Counted from the stretch's first letter, positions 44,919 to 55,406 are shown. The stretch is 64,000 nt of DNA from an uncultured Clostridia bacterium (GCA_934167445.1 CAKPKJ010000006.1:55518-119517); one strand, 5' to 3'. Notes: a model not told the origin generated them from the letters alone. Made by a program: numbers and translations.

Positions 44919-46694
44919 TTATATCAAATTTTCTTTGTTGTTTACCGCTATTCCTATAAACAATGGTAAACACGTAAATATACTATATACATATCTTGGT
45001 TCGCAAAACACAGGTGATGCTAATGCTGTAAACCATACAAATAGCACTGGTAAGAATATTATTATTTTTTTATATTTTTTCTTATATATTAAATATGTTA
45101 TACAGCCAATTATTAGCCAGAATAAAAATCCTACACTTAATACCATACTTGCAATTGGAAAATCTCTGTTATTTACAAATTTATTTAATCTATCTAATGA
45201 GCCTATTTTTACAATTGGATTAGTATCAAATTTATAATCTTCGTATTTTCCAAACTGTTCGGTATTTACTCCTGTATATATTCCCCATCCTACTGTATTA
45301 GGGTAATAGTAACCATAAGAACCTAATACAAATGATTTTACTGTTTCTGTTGGAAATTCTAATGCTAGTTCAAAATATAATTTTACTAATCCTATTTTAT
45401 CTTTCTTGAACCCTTCTTCTGAGAACTGAGCTTTTATAGGATCTGCAAATACAGGGTCATATAATTTTTCAAAATCTTCAATTGGTAAATATTGTCTTAT
45501 TTTATCTTTTTGTTTGTCGCTTAATTTATCTTGGTTATATGACATTAATCTTGCAAATTGTTGTAATGGTACTGACAAAGCTTCTTTTGTAGAACCTGAT
45601 TTAATTCCCAGTAATTTATATCCTGGTCCAGTTATTATTTCATATAATACTATTGGTATTAAAAACATTATTAAAATTTGTTTATAGTATTTTCTAAATG
45701 CTATTAAAACAAATGGTAAAGTTAATATGATTGCATATACCCCATTATTTCTAAAGAACATTGCTATAAACACTGCTATTGTTAATAATGCTATTTTCTT
45801 TTTTGAGCTAAAGAATGCTTTAGTATCTGTACACATTTCTGTCATTCCAATTGTTACTAGTAACATCATTAAAGCAAATGGTATATCTTTGTACATAGTT
45901 ATTGTATAAAAACATACTGTTGGACAGAACATATAGAATAATAATGCTAATACTCTAAAGAAAACTGGTATTTCTTTTTTTGCCATATAATATATACAAA
46001 ATGAGAAAATTATTGATGTTGCTAATGTTTGAAGGATTGTATATATAAAGGCTCCTGTTTGATAACTTCCAAATATTCCACTTCCTATTTTCATACATAT
46101 TCCTATTATCAATGTATGTAATACTGGATGATGGTTTGTTAATTCTATTGCCCCTGTTCCTTGTAATATTTGTATAACAGAATCTATTAATACATTTCCT
46201 GGATAATAATTTAAAATATATGGAATATATGCTAAAAATATTATTCCAGCAACTGCTATTAATGATTTTTTGTTAGCTGTAAAAAATTTATATTCTTTTA
46301 TATTTTTTATTTTTTCAATTCCTTTAGGGATATTTCTAATAATTATAACTACTAATGGCACTATAAATGCAAACGTCGCTTCAAATTTACATATTAGCAT
46401 TACTATATCTCTTTTTCCTACTGGAAAATCACCAGGCATTGCAGCGGCATATCCAATTATTGCAAAACTTGAAATTATAAAGCTATAAATTACTGAACAA
46501 ATATACAATCTTTTGTCTTTTTGTTCTAATGCTTTATTAAATAATATACATAAAATCGCAGCCATTAATATCCATTTAAAGTCATTTCCAAAAAATCTAA
46601 ACTCTCCATTTACAACATTTACTGAATAGCATATAGTTGTAACTATTGATATTATTAGTATCCACAGATTTTTACTTTTTAGTATTTTTTTCAT
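44919..46694 (-). CDS. DUF6020-like multi-pass membrane protein, copy 2
   Basis: About 591 residues. Shares YYPGNVLIDSVIQILQGTGA, ELTNHHPVLHTL, TMYKDIPFAL, FFRNNGVYA and LSVPLQQFARL with the other two copies. The ATG at 46694 is preferred, since AAAGGA lies twelve bases upstream, while the ATG at 46715 has no site. Between glycosyltransferases in the operon it likely uses a lipid-linked donor or handles the growing polymer; unproven. Confidence 0.7.
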   Translation of the reverse strand: MKKILKSKNLWILIISIVTTICYSVNVVNGEFRFFGNDFKWILMAAILCILFNKALEQKDKRLYICSVIYSFIISSFAIIGYAAAMPGDFPVGKRDIVMLICKFEATFAFIVPLVVIIIRNIPKGIEKIKNIKEYKFFTANKKSLIAVAGIIFLAYIPYILNYYPGNVLIDSVIQILQGTGAIELTNHHPVLHTLIIGICMKIGSGIFGSYQTGAFIYTILQTLATSIIFSFCIYYMAKKEIPVFFRVLALLFYMFCPTVCFYTITMYKDIPFALMMLLVTIGMTEMCTDTKAFFSSKKKIALLTIAVFIAMFFRNNGVYAIILTLPFVLIAFRKYYKQILIMFLIPIVLYEIITGPGYKLLGIKSGSTKEALSVPLQQFARLMSYNQDKLSDKQKDKIRQYLPIEDFEKLYDPVFADPIKAQFSEEGFKKDKIGLVKLYFELALEFPTETVKSFVLGSYGYYYPNTVGWGIYTGVNTEQFGKYEDYKFDTNPIVKIGSLDRLNKFVNNRDFPIASMVLSVGFLFWLIIGCITYLIYKKKYKKIIIFLPVLFVWFTALASPVFCEPRYVYSIFTCLPLFIGIAVNNKENLI

Positions 46695-46747
46695 TTTTAA
46701 TCTTATTCCTTTCATAAGGTATAACTCTGGCTAGAAAAAAATTGTAA

Positions 46748-48583
46748 TTATTTTTCACTCTTCTCTTTGCCAACTTTTTCTATAAGTTCCAATGTAAATA
46801 TAGTTAATATTGGTAAACTTAGTAACATTGGATATACATATCTTAATTCGCCTGACACAGGTGAAGCAATGGCAGTTAAAAATACAACAATATATGGAAC
46901 AAAGGCTATTAATAATTTATAATTTTTATAATATATGTTTATGAAAAATATACCAACTAAAATCCAGAAGTACGCTCCTAAATTAGCAATTAGACTTATT
47001 ATTGGAATATCTTTTTCATACATTGCTTTTCTTATATTTTCTAATGCACCTATTTCTATTATTGGACTTTTCTTAACTTTCATAAATTGTTGCTCATTTA
47101 GTGGTGTTTCATAGGTGTCACTACCTAATGCATATGTTTCCACTTCTGGATAATAATATCCAAATGAATTGCATACAAATGCTGCTATTGTTTCATCAGG
47201 GAATTTCAAAGTAAAATGTAAAAATAATTTAATAAATTCTACTTTATTTTCTTTAAATGTTTGATTTGCAAATTTTTCTTTTACCATATCAACTATTGTT
47301 GGGTTATATCTTTTGCTAATCTCATCTGTTTGAATATATTTATGTATTAATTCTTTTTCATTTTCTGTTAGTTCTGCACTTCTATATTTTTCTAATCTAG
47401 CCATTTGTTGAATTGGCACAGTTAAGAACTCTGCCGATTCTGTTTGTTCAATCTTCATTTTATTAAATACTGGTCCACTGATAACTAAATATAGTATTAT
47501 TGGAATTCCAAACATAATTGATATACTTTTCCAATTTTTTATATTTGTTGTAAGCACTACCACATATGTTATTGCTAATATGTATATACCTGTGTTTTTG
47601 AAAAACGGAACAAATGAAAATAGTATAATTGTAAATATTATTTTCCATTTGCTTTTCAAAAAGTTTTCCTTATTAGTTACTAATTCTATTAATGGTATAA
47701 TCATTAATAATACTAATAATGAAAATGGTGTATCTTTCCATATTGCTATGTTTAATTGTCCTATAAATGGTGTTAGTGCAAAAAATATAAGTGCTAATAT
47801 TCTATATATTGTTTTAATATTTTTCTTCGCCATATAATATATAATAAATGAAAATACCGCCGCACTTAAAATTAATTGAATAAGTGACAATGTTCCAAAA
47901 GCTATTGTAAAAGAACCTGTAATATCGCTTACACATTTTATTACGTTAGAAATTATAAATGTATGTAATACTGGATGATGATTGGTATAATTGTATATTC
48001 CAAATCCTTGCATTAATTGATAATTTGTATCAAATGATGTTGTTCCTGGGAAGTAATTCAAATACCAAGGTAAATATGCAATTACTAAAATTCCCCAGAC
48101 TATCAAAAACGATTTTATATTAGAAGTGAAAAATGTTTTCTCACTTTTCACTTCTTCTTTTTGTTCATTATCTGTATCTTTTTTATTTTTTAATCTGTCA
48201 CAAATTATTGTAAATATAGCTGTCATTATTGGCATATATGCAATAAATTTTAATATTATATATGTACAAATATTTAGTGTAAAGTTTGCAGATGTATTTC
48301 TCCAAATTTCTTGCGCTAAAGTTCCAATAACTTCTAAAAGTGCAATAATACATCCAAATATAATTCCTACAACATTTAATCTTTTTTCTTTTTCTATTTT
48401 TAGATATTTATCAAATATTATATATACAAATCCACATATCATTATCCATTGTAATGAATTTCCTCCAGCACATTGTAGTGCATTATCTTTGTATATGTAT
48501 TTTAGATTTAATAAAATTGTTATAATTATAGCCAAAATTATTGTTATAATGCTTCTAATCTTATTTTTTTGTTGAATATGCAT
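46748..48583 (-). CDS. DUF6020-like multi-pass membrane protein, copy 3
   Basis: 611 residues, about a dozen membrane helices. YFPGTTSFDTNYQLMQGFGI, YTNHHPVLHTFI, IAIWKDTPFSL and LTVPIQQMARL align with copies 1 and 2. A strong AAGGAG site precedes the ATG. The three copies differ widely outside these motifs, so the duplication is old, and each may act on a different sugar. Confidence 0.7.
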   Translation of the reverse strand: MHIQQKNKIRSIITIILAIIITILLNLKYIYKDNALQCAGGNSLQWIMICGFVYIIFDKYLKIEKEKRLNVVGIIFGCIIALLEVIGTLAQEIWRNTSANFTLNICTYIILKFIAYMPIMTAIFTIICDRLKNKKDTDNEQKEEVKSEKTFFTSNIKSFLIVWGILVIAYLPWYLNYFPGTTSFDTNYQLMQGFGIYNYTNHHPVLHTFIISNVIKCVSDITGSFTIAFGTLSLIQLILSAAVFSFIIYYMAKKNIKTIYRILALIFFALTPFIGQLNIAIWKDTPFSLLVLLMIIPLIELVTNKENFLKSKWKIIFTIILFSFVPFFKNTGIYILAITYVVVLTTNIKNWKSISIMFGIPIILYLVISGPVFNKMKIEQTESAEFLTVPIQQMARLEKYRSAELTENEKELIHKYIQTDEISKRYNPTIVDMVKEKFANQTFKENKVEFIKLFLHFTLKFPDETIAAFVCNSFGYYYPEVETYALGSDTYETPLNEQQFMKVKKSPIIEIGALENIRKAMYEKDIPIISLIANLGAYFWILVGIFFINIYYKNYKLLIAFVPYIVVFLTAIASPVSGELRYVYPMLLSLPILTIFTLELIEKVGKEKSEK

Positions 48584-48595
48584 ACCTTTCTCCTT

Positions 48596-49534
48596 CTATT
48601 TTTTCAATTGTTTAAATTTGTCTGCATAATCATTTAATGTTAATTCAAAATCTTGTTTACTTCTTTTAACCATTGTTTCTAGTATTAGTCCTCCAAAGAA
48701 TGATTGTATACTACAAATAAAGAAAAATACACTTGCTACAAAAGATGGCATTTTAGGAACTAGTCCTGTTTGTACATAATCAACTAATACTGGTGCTAAG
48801 AATAATAGTCCTATTATGGCTAATATAGCAGCAACCCAAGTAAAGAATGAAAATGGTCTATAGTTTTTATATAATGTTATAATTGTCTTTATTACTTTAA
48901 ATCCATCTGAATATGTGTTTAATTTTGATACGCTTCCTTGTGGTCTATCACGATATTCAATTATAATATTTTCAACTCCCATATTTTTATCTAATGTGTG
49001 TATTGTCATTTCTGTTTCAATTTCAAAACCTTTTGATAATACTGGAAATGTTTTTACAAATTGATAGCTAAATGCTCTATATCCTGTCATAACATCACGA
49101 ATATCACTTTTGTATATCATATTTATAAGTTTACGTACTAAAACATTTCCTGTATTATGGAATGGTCTTTTGTTTTCTGTAAAATATGTTGAAGATAATC
49201 TATCTCCTATAACCATATCTGCATTTCTTTCTAGTACTGCTTGACACATTTCTCTAGCATTTTCAGATGGATATGTATCATCTCCATCTGTCATAATATA
49301 ACATTCTGCATCAATATCTCTAAACATACTGCGAATTACATTTCCTTTTCCTTGTTTTCTTTCGTAACGAACAATAGCTCCTGCTTCTCTTGCTATTTTA
49401 TCTGTTCCATCTTTTGAGTTATTATCATATACATATATGGTTGCTTCTGGTAGCTCTCTTTTAAAATCTTCTATTACCTTCTTTATTGTTTTGCTTTCAT
49501 TATAACATGGTATTAATACTGCAATTTTATCCAT
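48596..49534 (-). CDS. GT2 polyprenyl-phosphate-type glycosyltransferase
   Basis: 312 residues from ATG 49534 (GGAGG eight bases upstream; an in-frame TTG at 49549 is less likely). IAVLIPCYNESKTIKKVIED, YDNNSKDGT, MTDGDDTYPSENA with the metal-binding Asp set, and GYRAFSYQFVK are typical of dolichyl/undecaprenyl-phosphate sugar transferases. Two C-terminal membrane helices (about 228-252, 262-285). It could make the lipid-linked sugar used by the neighbouring DUF6020-like proteins. Confidence 0.85.
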   Translation of the reverse strand: MDKIAVLIPCYNESKTIKKVIEDFKRELPEATIYVYDNNSKDGTDKIAREAGAIVRYERKQGKGNVIRSMFRDIDAECYIMTDGDDTYPSENAREMCQAVLERNADMVIGDRLSSTYFTENKRPFHNTGNVLVRKLINMIYKSDIRDVMTGYRAFSYQFVKTFPVLSKGFEIETEMTIHTLDKNMGVENIIIEYRDRPQGSVSKLNTYSDGFKVIKTIITLYKNYRPFSFFTWVAAILAIIGLLFLAPVLVDYVQTGLVPKMPSFVASVFFFICSIQSFFGGLILETMVKRSKQDFELTLNDYADKFKQLKK

Positions 49535-49549
49535 TTTCTTATCCTCCAA

Positions 49550-50770
49550 TTATTTATTTCCTTTTATTTTTTCTCTTAGTTTCCACCATTTTGAATTTTT
49601 TATGGTTTCTAATTCTCTTTTGTAGTTATCTATTTCTTTCACAGCTTGTTCAAATTCTTTTTTGAAATAATCCCTTGAATATTCAGCTTCTTGTTTTTCT
49701 TTTCCTATTTCTTCGATTCTTTGATTCTTTTCAAGCTCTATTTCCTTAATATTTATTTCAGCTTTTGCCAACTTTTCTTTTTTCTTTGTGTACCTTTCAT
49801 ATGATTCTAATGTAGCACTTTTTAACCAATTTGATTTTTCTATTACATATTTTTTATAATCTTTTATCGAAATATCATTTTCATATTTTCCATCTTCTTG
49901 TTCAGACTGTTTTACAAATTCTTCACATCTTTTTATAAGATTATTTCTTAATTCTTTCCAACCATCATCATGTTTTGGAATATTATTATAATCATATTTT
50001 ACTTTTCCTGAAATAAAATCCTCTTCACTGCACGATTCAATATATTTGGTATAATCCCCAAATCTATCATTTCTATAATCTTCGTTAAGTAATATTGTAG
50101 GCGTTCCTAATGCTAAACAAGGTAAGGCACAATGTAGCCTATATGATACAACGGCCTTAGCTCCTTGATATACTTTTAGTAATTTTTCTACATTTTTCAT
50201 TCTTTCATCCCAAGATAATTTATAGTAATCTTCTGGAACTGTATGTGTTATTTCTTTCACTTCCATATCTGTTGTTTTTCTTATTTGATTTACAACTTCT
50301 TCGCTTACATCTACTGCACATATATAATTACCTTTTTCTATACCATCAAATGGTTGTAATGTTAATGTCATACATCCTGTATATTCTGTCTTTACTCCTT
50401 TTTCGCCTAAAAGTTTCAGTGTATGACTATCTCTGCATCCTATTGGTTCTATACTTTTTAAATATTCTAAACCATATCCTTGTAAATGATATGCTCTATC
50501 TGTTGTATCCCAAAACCAATCTTTATATGTAAAGTGCATTGATATTGGCAAAGGTTTTATATATGGTGATGGCGGCCAATTTAATGTATATTGTAAAAAC
50601 CATCCATTTGTAATTACAGCAATTTTTTCTTCAGTATCAGGAACAAATTCATCTATATGGTTTCTATCCACATAATAGTCTACTCTTGGCAAAAATCTTT
50701 TAGTAACATATGCTTGTACATCGTCTCCAATATTTCTGGTGTCTTGCTCAACCATTAATCCAAATTTCAT
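49550..50770 (-). CDS. Polysaccharide pyruvyl transferase family protein
   Basis: Family members add ketal-linked pyruvate from PEP to sugars of wall polymers. QDTRNIGDDVQAYVTKRFL near the N-terminus, CRDSHTLKLL, and VVSYRLHCALPCLALGTPTI (about residues 210-229) match the PS_pyruv_trans family. The C-terminal ~100 residues are a charged coiled coil ending SKWWKLREKIKG, a tail common to clostridial surface glycosyltransferases. 406 residues; GGGGA precedes the ATG. Confidence 0.82.
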   Translation of the reverse strand: MKFGLMVEQDTRNIGDDVQAYVTKRFLPRVDYYVDRNHIDEFVPDTEEKIAVITNGWFLQYTLNWPPSPYIKPLPISMHFTYKDWFWDTTDRAYHLQGYGLEYLKSIEPIGCRDSHTLKLLGEKGVKTEYTGCMTLTLQPFDGIEKGNYICAVDVSEEVVNQIRKTTDMEVKEITHTVPEDYYKLSWDERMKNVEKLLKVYQGAKAVVSYRLHCALPCLALGTPTILLNEDYRNDRFGDYTKYIESCSEEDFISGKVKYDYNNIPKHDDGWKELRNNLIKRCEEFVKQSEQEDGKYENDISIKDYKKYVIEKSNWLKSATLESYERYTKKKEKLAKAEINIKEIELEKNQRIEEIGKEKQEAEYSRDYFKKEFEQAVKEIDNYKRELETIKNSKWWKLREKIKGNK

Positions 50771-50783
50771 GTTTTTCCCCTTT

Positions 50784-51929
50784 CTAAATTTTTATAAATT
50801 CTTTTACCAACTCTTCACATTTTTTATCAAAATCTTTTTTCCACTGTCTGTATAATTCCATTACTTCTTCTCTATTTTTTAGAACATTTTCAATTCTTTC
50901 TTTTATATATTCTGCATCGTCTTCACGCTCTAAGATTACATATTCTCCTAGTTTAGTTCCAACAAAATAGTCATTGTTATTTCCTAATAAGCACGGAACT
51001 CCCATTTCAAAACTTTCTAGTGGAAACATTGGTGCATTTTCTGTAAATGTTGGGTATATATTTACACTATTTTTTTGTATTCTTTTCATTAATTCTTCAT
51101 TTGGAATATAGTCATTTATACTTGTTGTTTCTAAGTTTAAAATCTCTGTAAATTTCTTAGCTCCTTCATTTATTGGAACTACATCTGCAATTGAGTTTTC
51201 AACTAATTTGATTGCACTTAAAGATGTATATATATTTTTTAATTCTCTTGAATCTGCATTATAAATACCTATCTTATTCTTTTCATTACTATAATTAGCT
51301 GTTTTACCTGCATTTTCTTTATGTACATTATTTTGTAAATAATATGATTTAAATCCACATTTTTTATAAAATTCATACATTGTACTTCTTACAAATGCAA
51401 AACTGTCGATTTTATTTTCTTTATACAGATTCATTACTTCTTTATTTAAATTCCAAGTAAAATCTGAAAAGTATTCATAACAATTTCCGTGCCAAATAAC
51501 TTTTATTTTTGTATCTGGTGCAATTTCTTTAATTTTTTTTATTAAATCTATCCACCCATCACATATTTGACTACAAATAACTGATTTTATATTATTTTCT
51601 TTTATTTCTTTAGCTAATTTTTCTATATCATTTTTTTGATATATATGCTCTAAAGGTACATTATTTTTAAATAATCCTAATGTTGATGCTGCAACACCTA
51701 GCCAAGTTGGGTTATAAAATACTATATAATCTCTTCCTTCAAATTCTTTGATTTTTTCTACAGCAGATATTGCTCTTTGGTGGTATTTTTCTCTTTCTGC
51801 TTTTACTTCTTTGTTATGTGTCATTTTATATTTTAAAGTACTTAAAAAATGATATGCTTTTTTTATTGCTCTATAAATAATTCCATCATTTTTTAAAAAT
51901 CTTTTTAAAAAGTTTTTTATTTTTTGCAA
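50784..51929 (-). CDS. GT-B-like glycosyltransferase, uncharacterised
   Basis: 381 residues, basic N-terminus, no membrane span. KVIWHGNCYEYF in the middle and TFTENAPMFPLESFEMGVPC (about residues 300-320) followed by GNNNDYF resemble the donor-binding half of GT-B enzymes (the EX7E-like region). I cannot assign a sugar. The start is TTG at 51929 with AAAGGAAG upstream. It is a divergent paralogue of the next gene: both share GNN.D.F.G..L.EY and a terminal LY..WKK. Confidence 0.6.
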   Translation of the reverse strand: MQKIKNFLKRFLKNDGIIYRAIKKAYHFLSTLKYKMTHNKEVKAEREKYHQRAISAVEKIKEFEGRDYIVFYNPTWLGVAASTLGLFKNNVPLEHIYQKNDIEKLAKEIKENNIKSVICSQICDGWIDLIKKIKEIAPDTKIKVIWHGNCYEYFSDFTWNLNKEVMNLYKENKIDSFAFVRSTMYEFYKKCGFKSYYLQNNVHKENAGKTANYSNEKNKIGIYNADSRELKNIYTSLSAIKLVENSIADVVPINEGAKKFTEILNLETTSINDYIPNEELMKRIQKNSVNIYPTFTENAPMFPLESFEMGVPCLLGNNNDYFVGTKLGEYVILEREDDAEYIKERIENVLKNREEVMELYRQWKKDFDKKCEELVKEFIKI

Positions 51930-51944
51930 GGTTATCTTCCTTTC

Positions 51945-52910
51945 CTATTTCTCTAAAAATGCTTCTATATTATTTTTAGATTTTTCGTTATATTCTTTTT
52001 TCCAATTTTTATATAATTCTAAGATTTTTTCTTTATTATCTAGTATTTTTTCTACCATTTTAGAATTTATAATTGCATTATCTTCTGCTGATGTAACTAT
52101 ATATTTTTCCAATTCTTCGCCATTGAATAAATCTGAATTGTTTCCTATTAAAACTGGAATTTCTACTTCCATTCCTAGCCAAAATACTGGGTGCATATAT
52201 TCTGTAAAGGATGTAGAAACTATAACATCATTTTTCAAAATTGATTTTATTATATTTTCTGCTTTTATTTCTTCTAACTTTTCTGGAGTATTTTGTATTC
52301 CCATTGTTGTTAAAAATTCTTCCATTCTTGGATCTAAATTATAATAATTCAAATTACAATTCTCTAAAAATTTTGCTACACATAGTTGGTTAAAAATATT
52401 CTTGTCCCATGTATAGTTTAGTGGATATATCCCTAAATTTATCTTTTCGTTTTTATCTTGTTCACCAACTTGTTTTTCTTCTAAAATATAATTTTCCATT
52501 AAGTATGAACAATTATATCCTAAATTTTTATATGTTTCATATTGCCCTTTTCTTAAAAATGCAATATCTGTAACGGTTCCTTTTTTAGATAATTCCAATA
52601 ATTCAAAGAAATTATTTCTTTCATATTCATAATATAATAAACTATCTTGCGTTGTACAAATTACTTTTATTTCTATATCAGGATATTTTTCTTTTACATC
52701 TGCTATCATTTTTTCCCAGCCTATTTCAAGCCCTGCAAATATAATTTGTTTAACACCTTTTTCTATTTCTTCATTTATAACTTTCATATTATTATTATAG
52801 TCAAAGTCTATCCAACCTAAATTTATTTTTTTATTATTTTTAAACATATTTGTTAAACAAATATTGTCTTCAGGCTTTTTATCTGAGTATAATAAAATGT
52901 ATTTTTTCAT
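51945..52910 (-). CDS. GT-B-like glycosyltransferase, uncharacterised, shorter paralogue
   Basis: 321 residues. STSFTEYMHPVFWLGMEVEI, LIGNNSDLFNGEELEKYI and the last LELYKNWKKEYNEK align with the end of the protein at 50784-51929, while the N-terminal half is more divergent. Donor and acceptor unknown. It is 34 bases downstream of the upstream HAD gene's stop region and 16 bases before the paralogue. Confidence 0.55.
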   Translation of the reverse strand: MKKYILLYSDKKPEDNICLTNMFKNNKKINLGWIDFDYNNNMKVINEEIEKGVKQIIFAGLEIGWEKMIADVKEKYPDIEIKVICTTQDSLLYYEYERNNFFELLELSKKGTVTDIAFLRKGQYETYKNLGYNCSYLMENYILEEKQVGEQDKNEKINLGIYPLNYTWDKNIFNQLCVAKFLENCNLNYYNLDPRMEEFLTTMGIQNTPEKLEEIKAENIIKSILKNDVIVSTSFTEYMHPVFWLGMEVEIPVLIGNNSDLFNGEELEKYIVTSAEDNAIINSKMVEKILDNKEKILELYKNWKKEYNEKSKNNIEAFLEK

Positions 52911-52961
52911 ATTTGTTTCTCATTCCTTTCACGAGACTCTATTAGATTAGAAAAAATTAAA

Positions 52962-54884
52962 TTATTTTCTACCTAATAGTTTTCTTGCTGCTCCTTTAGC
53001 TGATGTTAATAAATTCATATATTCTATATCATTATATATAATAAATGCTTCTTTCCAAGCTTCTTTTCTTAATATGTTTCTGCATTTTATAACATTTAAT
53101 TTATCTTTAGCTGATAATTTATCATCTTTTTCTACATATTCAGCTGTTCCAAATGTATCGTTAAATACCATACTATAATATGCGTCTACAAGTTCTTTAC
53201 TTGGTTTTGTTTTTATTTTTCTTATTAAGTCATATACAAATTTTTTTGTTTCATTTGCCTCATATGGGTGATATTTCATATAATCATTTATTATTTCTGC
53301 TCCTGCAAACATCCCTTCTTGTAATGGTTTTATATATTTTTTAACAATATCTGTTTCTTCTGTTTTTGCTTTTCTTATAGCCTCACCTTGCTTGTATTCT
53401 ATAACACTTCCTGTTCCTGGGTTATATATCCATTCTAGCAAAGTTATTATGCAAGCTACTTCATTATCTCTTATTTTTTTATCATCTATAAAACTAATTT
53501 TATAAGAATTATTAGGTTGTAAATTGTAGAAATCATATAATGTTAAATAATATCCTCCAACCATTTTGTTGGTAAATATATGTGCTAAATTATCTTGTAT
53601 TGTTCCCCTCCAGCCTATATCTACTGTAAACATTGGCTTGTCATCATTAACAATATTTTTCTTTTCTTTAAAATATTGTAATAACTCTTCTCTTTTTCTG
53701 TCTAATTCAACTTGAATTTTGCTTGTAAAGTCTTTGTCATTACATAAGTTTTGTATTCTTAAATCAAACCAAGGATCAACTATATTTTCTTCTATATTAA
53801 TATCATATTTTCCCATAAATTCTTTATATGGTGTTATGTCTATTGCTAATGTTTTAAATAAAGCCTTAACACTTTGAACTCTGTATTGTGACCATAACCT
53901 TAATAATTCTGTTATTGAAAATTCTTTTAAAGATGCAGAAAATGTACCCATTCTGCTAACTTCTATAGTGTCACAATCAGGTAATTCAACTCCAAAAGGA
54001 TTATTTCTTTTTATTAATTCGTGAATTTTTATAAAAGTTTCTCCTTCTCTTGTTTGATAATATACTTTATCTATATTATTTTTTATTGCATATTCTACAA
54101 TACTATATCCAAAGAAGTATAGTAATGGTGCTAAGTCAACTCCACTATTAAATAATCTATTTTTTTCTGTTGATTCATCTTTTTTTATTGAGTCTAAATT
54201 AATTTCTAATTTTCTACCTTTTTCTGGTACAAAATTAAAATCTGTTTTTGTTGTTTTTATTGTTTCTATTCCTAAATTGTTTGCAACTTCTATATCTGAA
54301 TATTGGTTATCTCCAACATGTATATGTTCTTCTGGTTTTATATTTAATTCTTCTTCTGCCTTTTTATATAAATTTCCTGACCTTTTATTTAATAAATAAT
54401 CCGCTGAACTATAAATTTTTTCAATTTTTATAGGAACTTTTACATAATCTAATAATTCTTTTAAATTATCTGCACTCATATAAAAATCAGATATGCAATA
54501 CATTTTTAAATCTTTGTATTTTTCGAATACAGGTAATATTTCTGGATTTATAAATATATTTCTTTTTTCTTGTTCTAATTCAACTCTTAATAATTCTTCT
54601 GAAATGTCAATATTTGAATCTATTAGTATTTCTTTTTGTAATTTTTTAAATACATCTAAAATTCTGCATTCATCATCAAATCCATTTTCTTTATTCTCTT
54701 TACACATATCGGCTTCTATTTGATCTCTTAATTTTAATATTTCATAAATATCTTTATATTTTTCTTTTAAATTTTGTTCATATTTTAACATCAAGTAATT
54801 TGCTGTATGTAACTTTATTTCCTCTGGGTGGCATTTTCTTTTTAAAATTGTATCCCAAATATCAAAGCTTATAATTTTCGCCAT
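52962..54884 (-). CDS. HAD-superfamily hydrolase of polysaccharide loci (COG5610-like)
   Basis: 640 residues from ATG 54884 (AGGA nine bases upstream; an ATG 20 codons earlier lacks a site). ISFDIWDTILKRK is a HAD motif I variant (DxWDT), YCISDFYMS motif II, and HVGDNQYSDIEVANNLG motif III, all within about 220 residues. The C-terminal ~400 residues are a domain of unknown function with FTVDIGWRGTIQDNLAHI and FYFGYSIV-like motifs. Proteins like this occur in capsule clusters and may dephosphorylate or process a glycan intermediate. First gene of the glycosyltransferase operon. Confidence 0.75.
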   Translation of the reverse strand: MAKIISFDIWDTILKRKCHPEEIKLHTANYLMLKYEQNLKEKYKDIYEILKLRDQIEADMCKENKENGFDDECRILDVFKKLQKEILIDSNIDISEELLRVELEQEKRNIFINPEILPVFEKYKDLKMYCISDFYMSADNLKELLDYVKVPIKIEKIYSSADYLLNKRSGNLYKKAEEELNIKPEEHIHVGDNQYSDIEVANNLGIETIKTTKTDFNFVPEKGRKLEINLDSIKKDESTEKNRLFNSGVDLAPLLYFFGYSIVEYAIKNNIDKVYYQTREGETFIKIHELIKRNNPFGVELPDCDTIEVSRMGTFSASLKEFSITELLRLWSQYRVQSVKALFKTLAIDITPYKEFMGKYDINIEENIVDPWFDLRIQNLCNDKDFTSKIQVELDRKREELLQYFKEKKNIVNDDKPMFTVDIGWRGTIQDNLAHIFTNKMVGGYYLTLYDFYNLQPNNSYKISFIDDKKIRDNEVACIITLLEWIYNPGTGSVIEYKQGEAIRKAKTEETDIVKKYIKPLQEGMFAGAEIINDYMKYHPYEANETKKFVYDLIRKIKTKPSKELVDAYYSMVFNDTFGTAEYVEKDDKLSAKDKLNVIKCRNILRKEAWKEAFIIYNDIEYMNLLTSAKGAARKLLGRK

Positions 54885-55027
54885 ACTATAACATCCTTTC
54901 TTGCTTTTTTCTTGCATTTTATCATTTATTTTGTTTATAATCAAGGTTTATTAGCATTATTTCTGGATTTTTAGATATTAAAATATAATATCTATATTTT
55001 AGTGGTTTTTACATTCTTTTTGTTCAT

Positions 55028-55063
55028 GAAAAAAGACGATATTTCATCAATATCGCCTTTTTG
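55028..55063 (-). terminator. Intrinsic terminator after rpmA
   Basis: GCGATATT/AATATCGT stem with a short loop, followed on the minus strand by CTTTTTTC. Seven bases past the rpmA stop. Confidence 0.85.
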
Positions 55064-55070
55064 TTATTAA

Positions 55071-55331
55071 CTATTCGCTTACTGGGTAAACACTAACTTG
55101 TTTTTTGTCTCTACCTTTTCTTTCAAATTTAACGTTTCCGTCTACTAAAGCATATAATGTGTCGTCACTACCTTTTCCAACGTTTATTCCTGGATGTACT
55201 TTAGTTCCTCTTTGTCTTACTAAAATATTTCCTGCTAAAACAAATTGTCCGTCTGCTCTTTTTACACCTAATCTTTTTGATTCAGACTCTCTACCGTTGT
55301 GGCTGCTACCTTGACCTTTTTTATGAGCCAT
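55071..55331 (-). CDS. rpmA: 50S ribosomal protein bL27
   Basis: 86 residues beginning MAHKKGQGSSHNGRES, with VLAGNILVRQRGTKVHPG. AAAGGAG lies seven bases before the ATG. Many Firmicutes encode an N-terminal extension on L27 that the protease Prp removes, with prp between rplU and rpmA. Here there is neither extension nor a prp gene in the 75-base gap. Confidence 0.97.
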   Translation of the reverse strand: MAHKKGQGSSHNGRESESKRLGVKRADGQFVLAGNILVRQRGTKVHPGINVGKGSDDTLYALVDGNVKFERKGRDKKQVSVYPVSE

Positions 55332-55406
55332 TATATCTCACTCCTTTCGGTTTTTGTTTTTATATCCGATTAATTAAAATCTAAATTATTATGAAGCTTA
55401 CCTATA

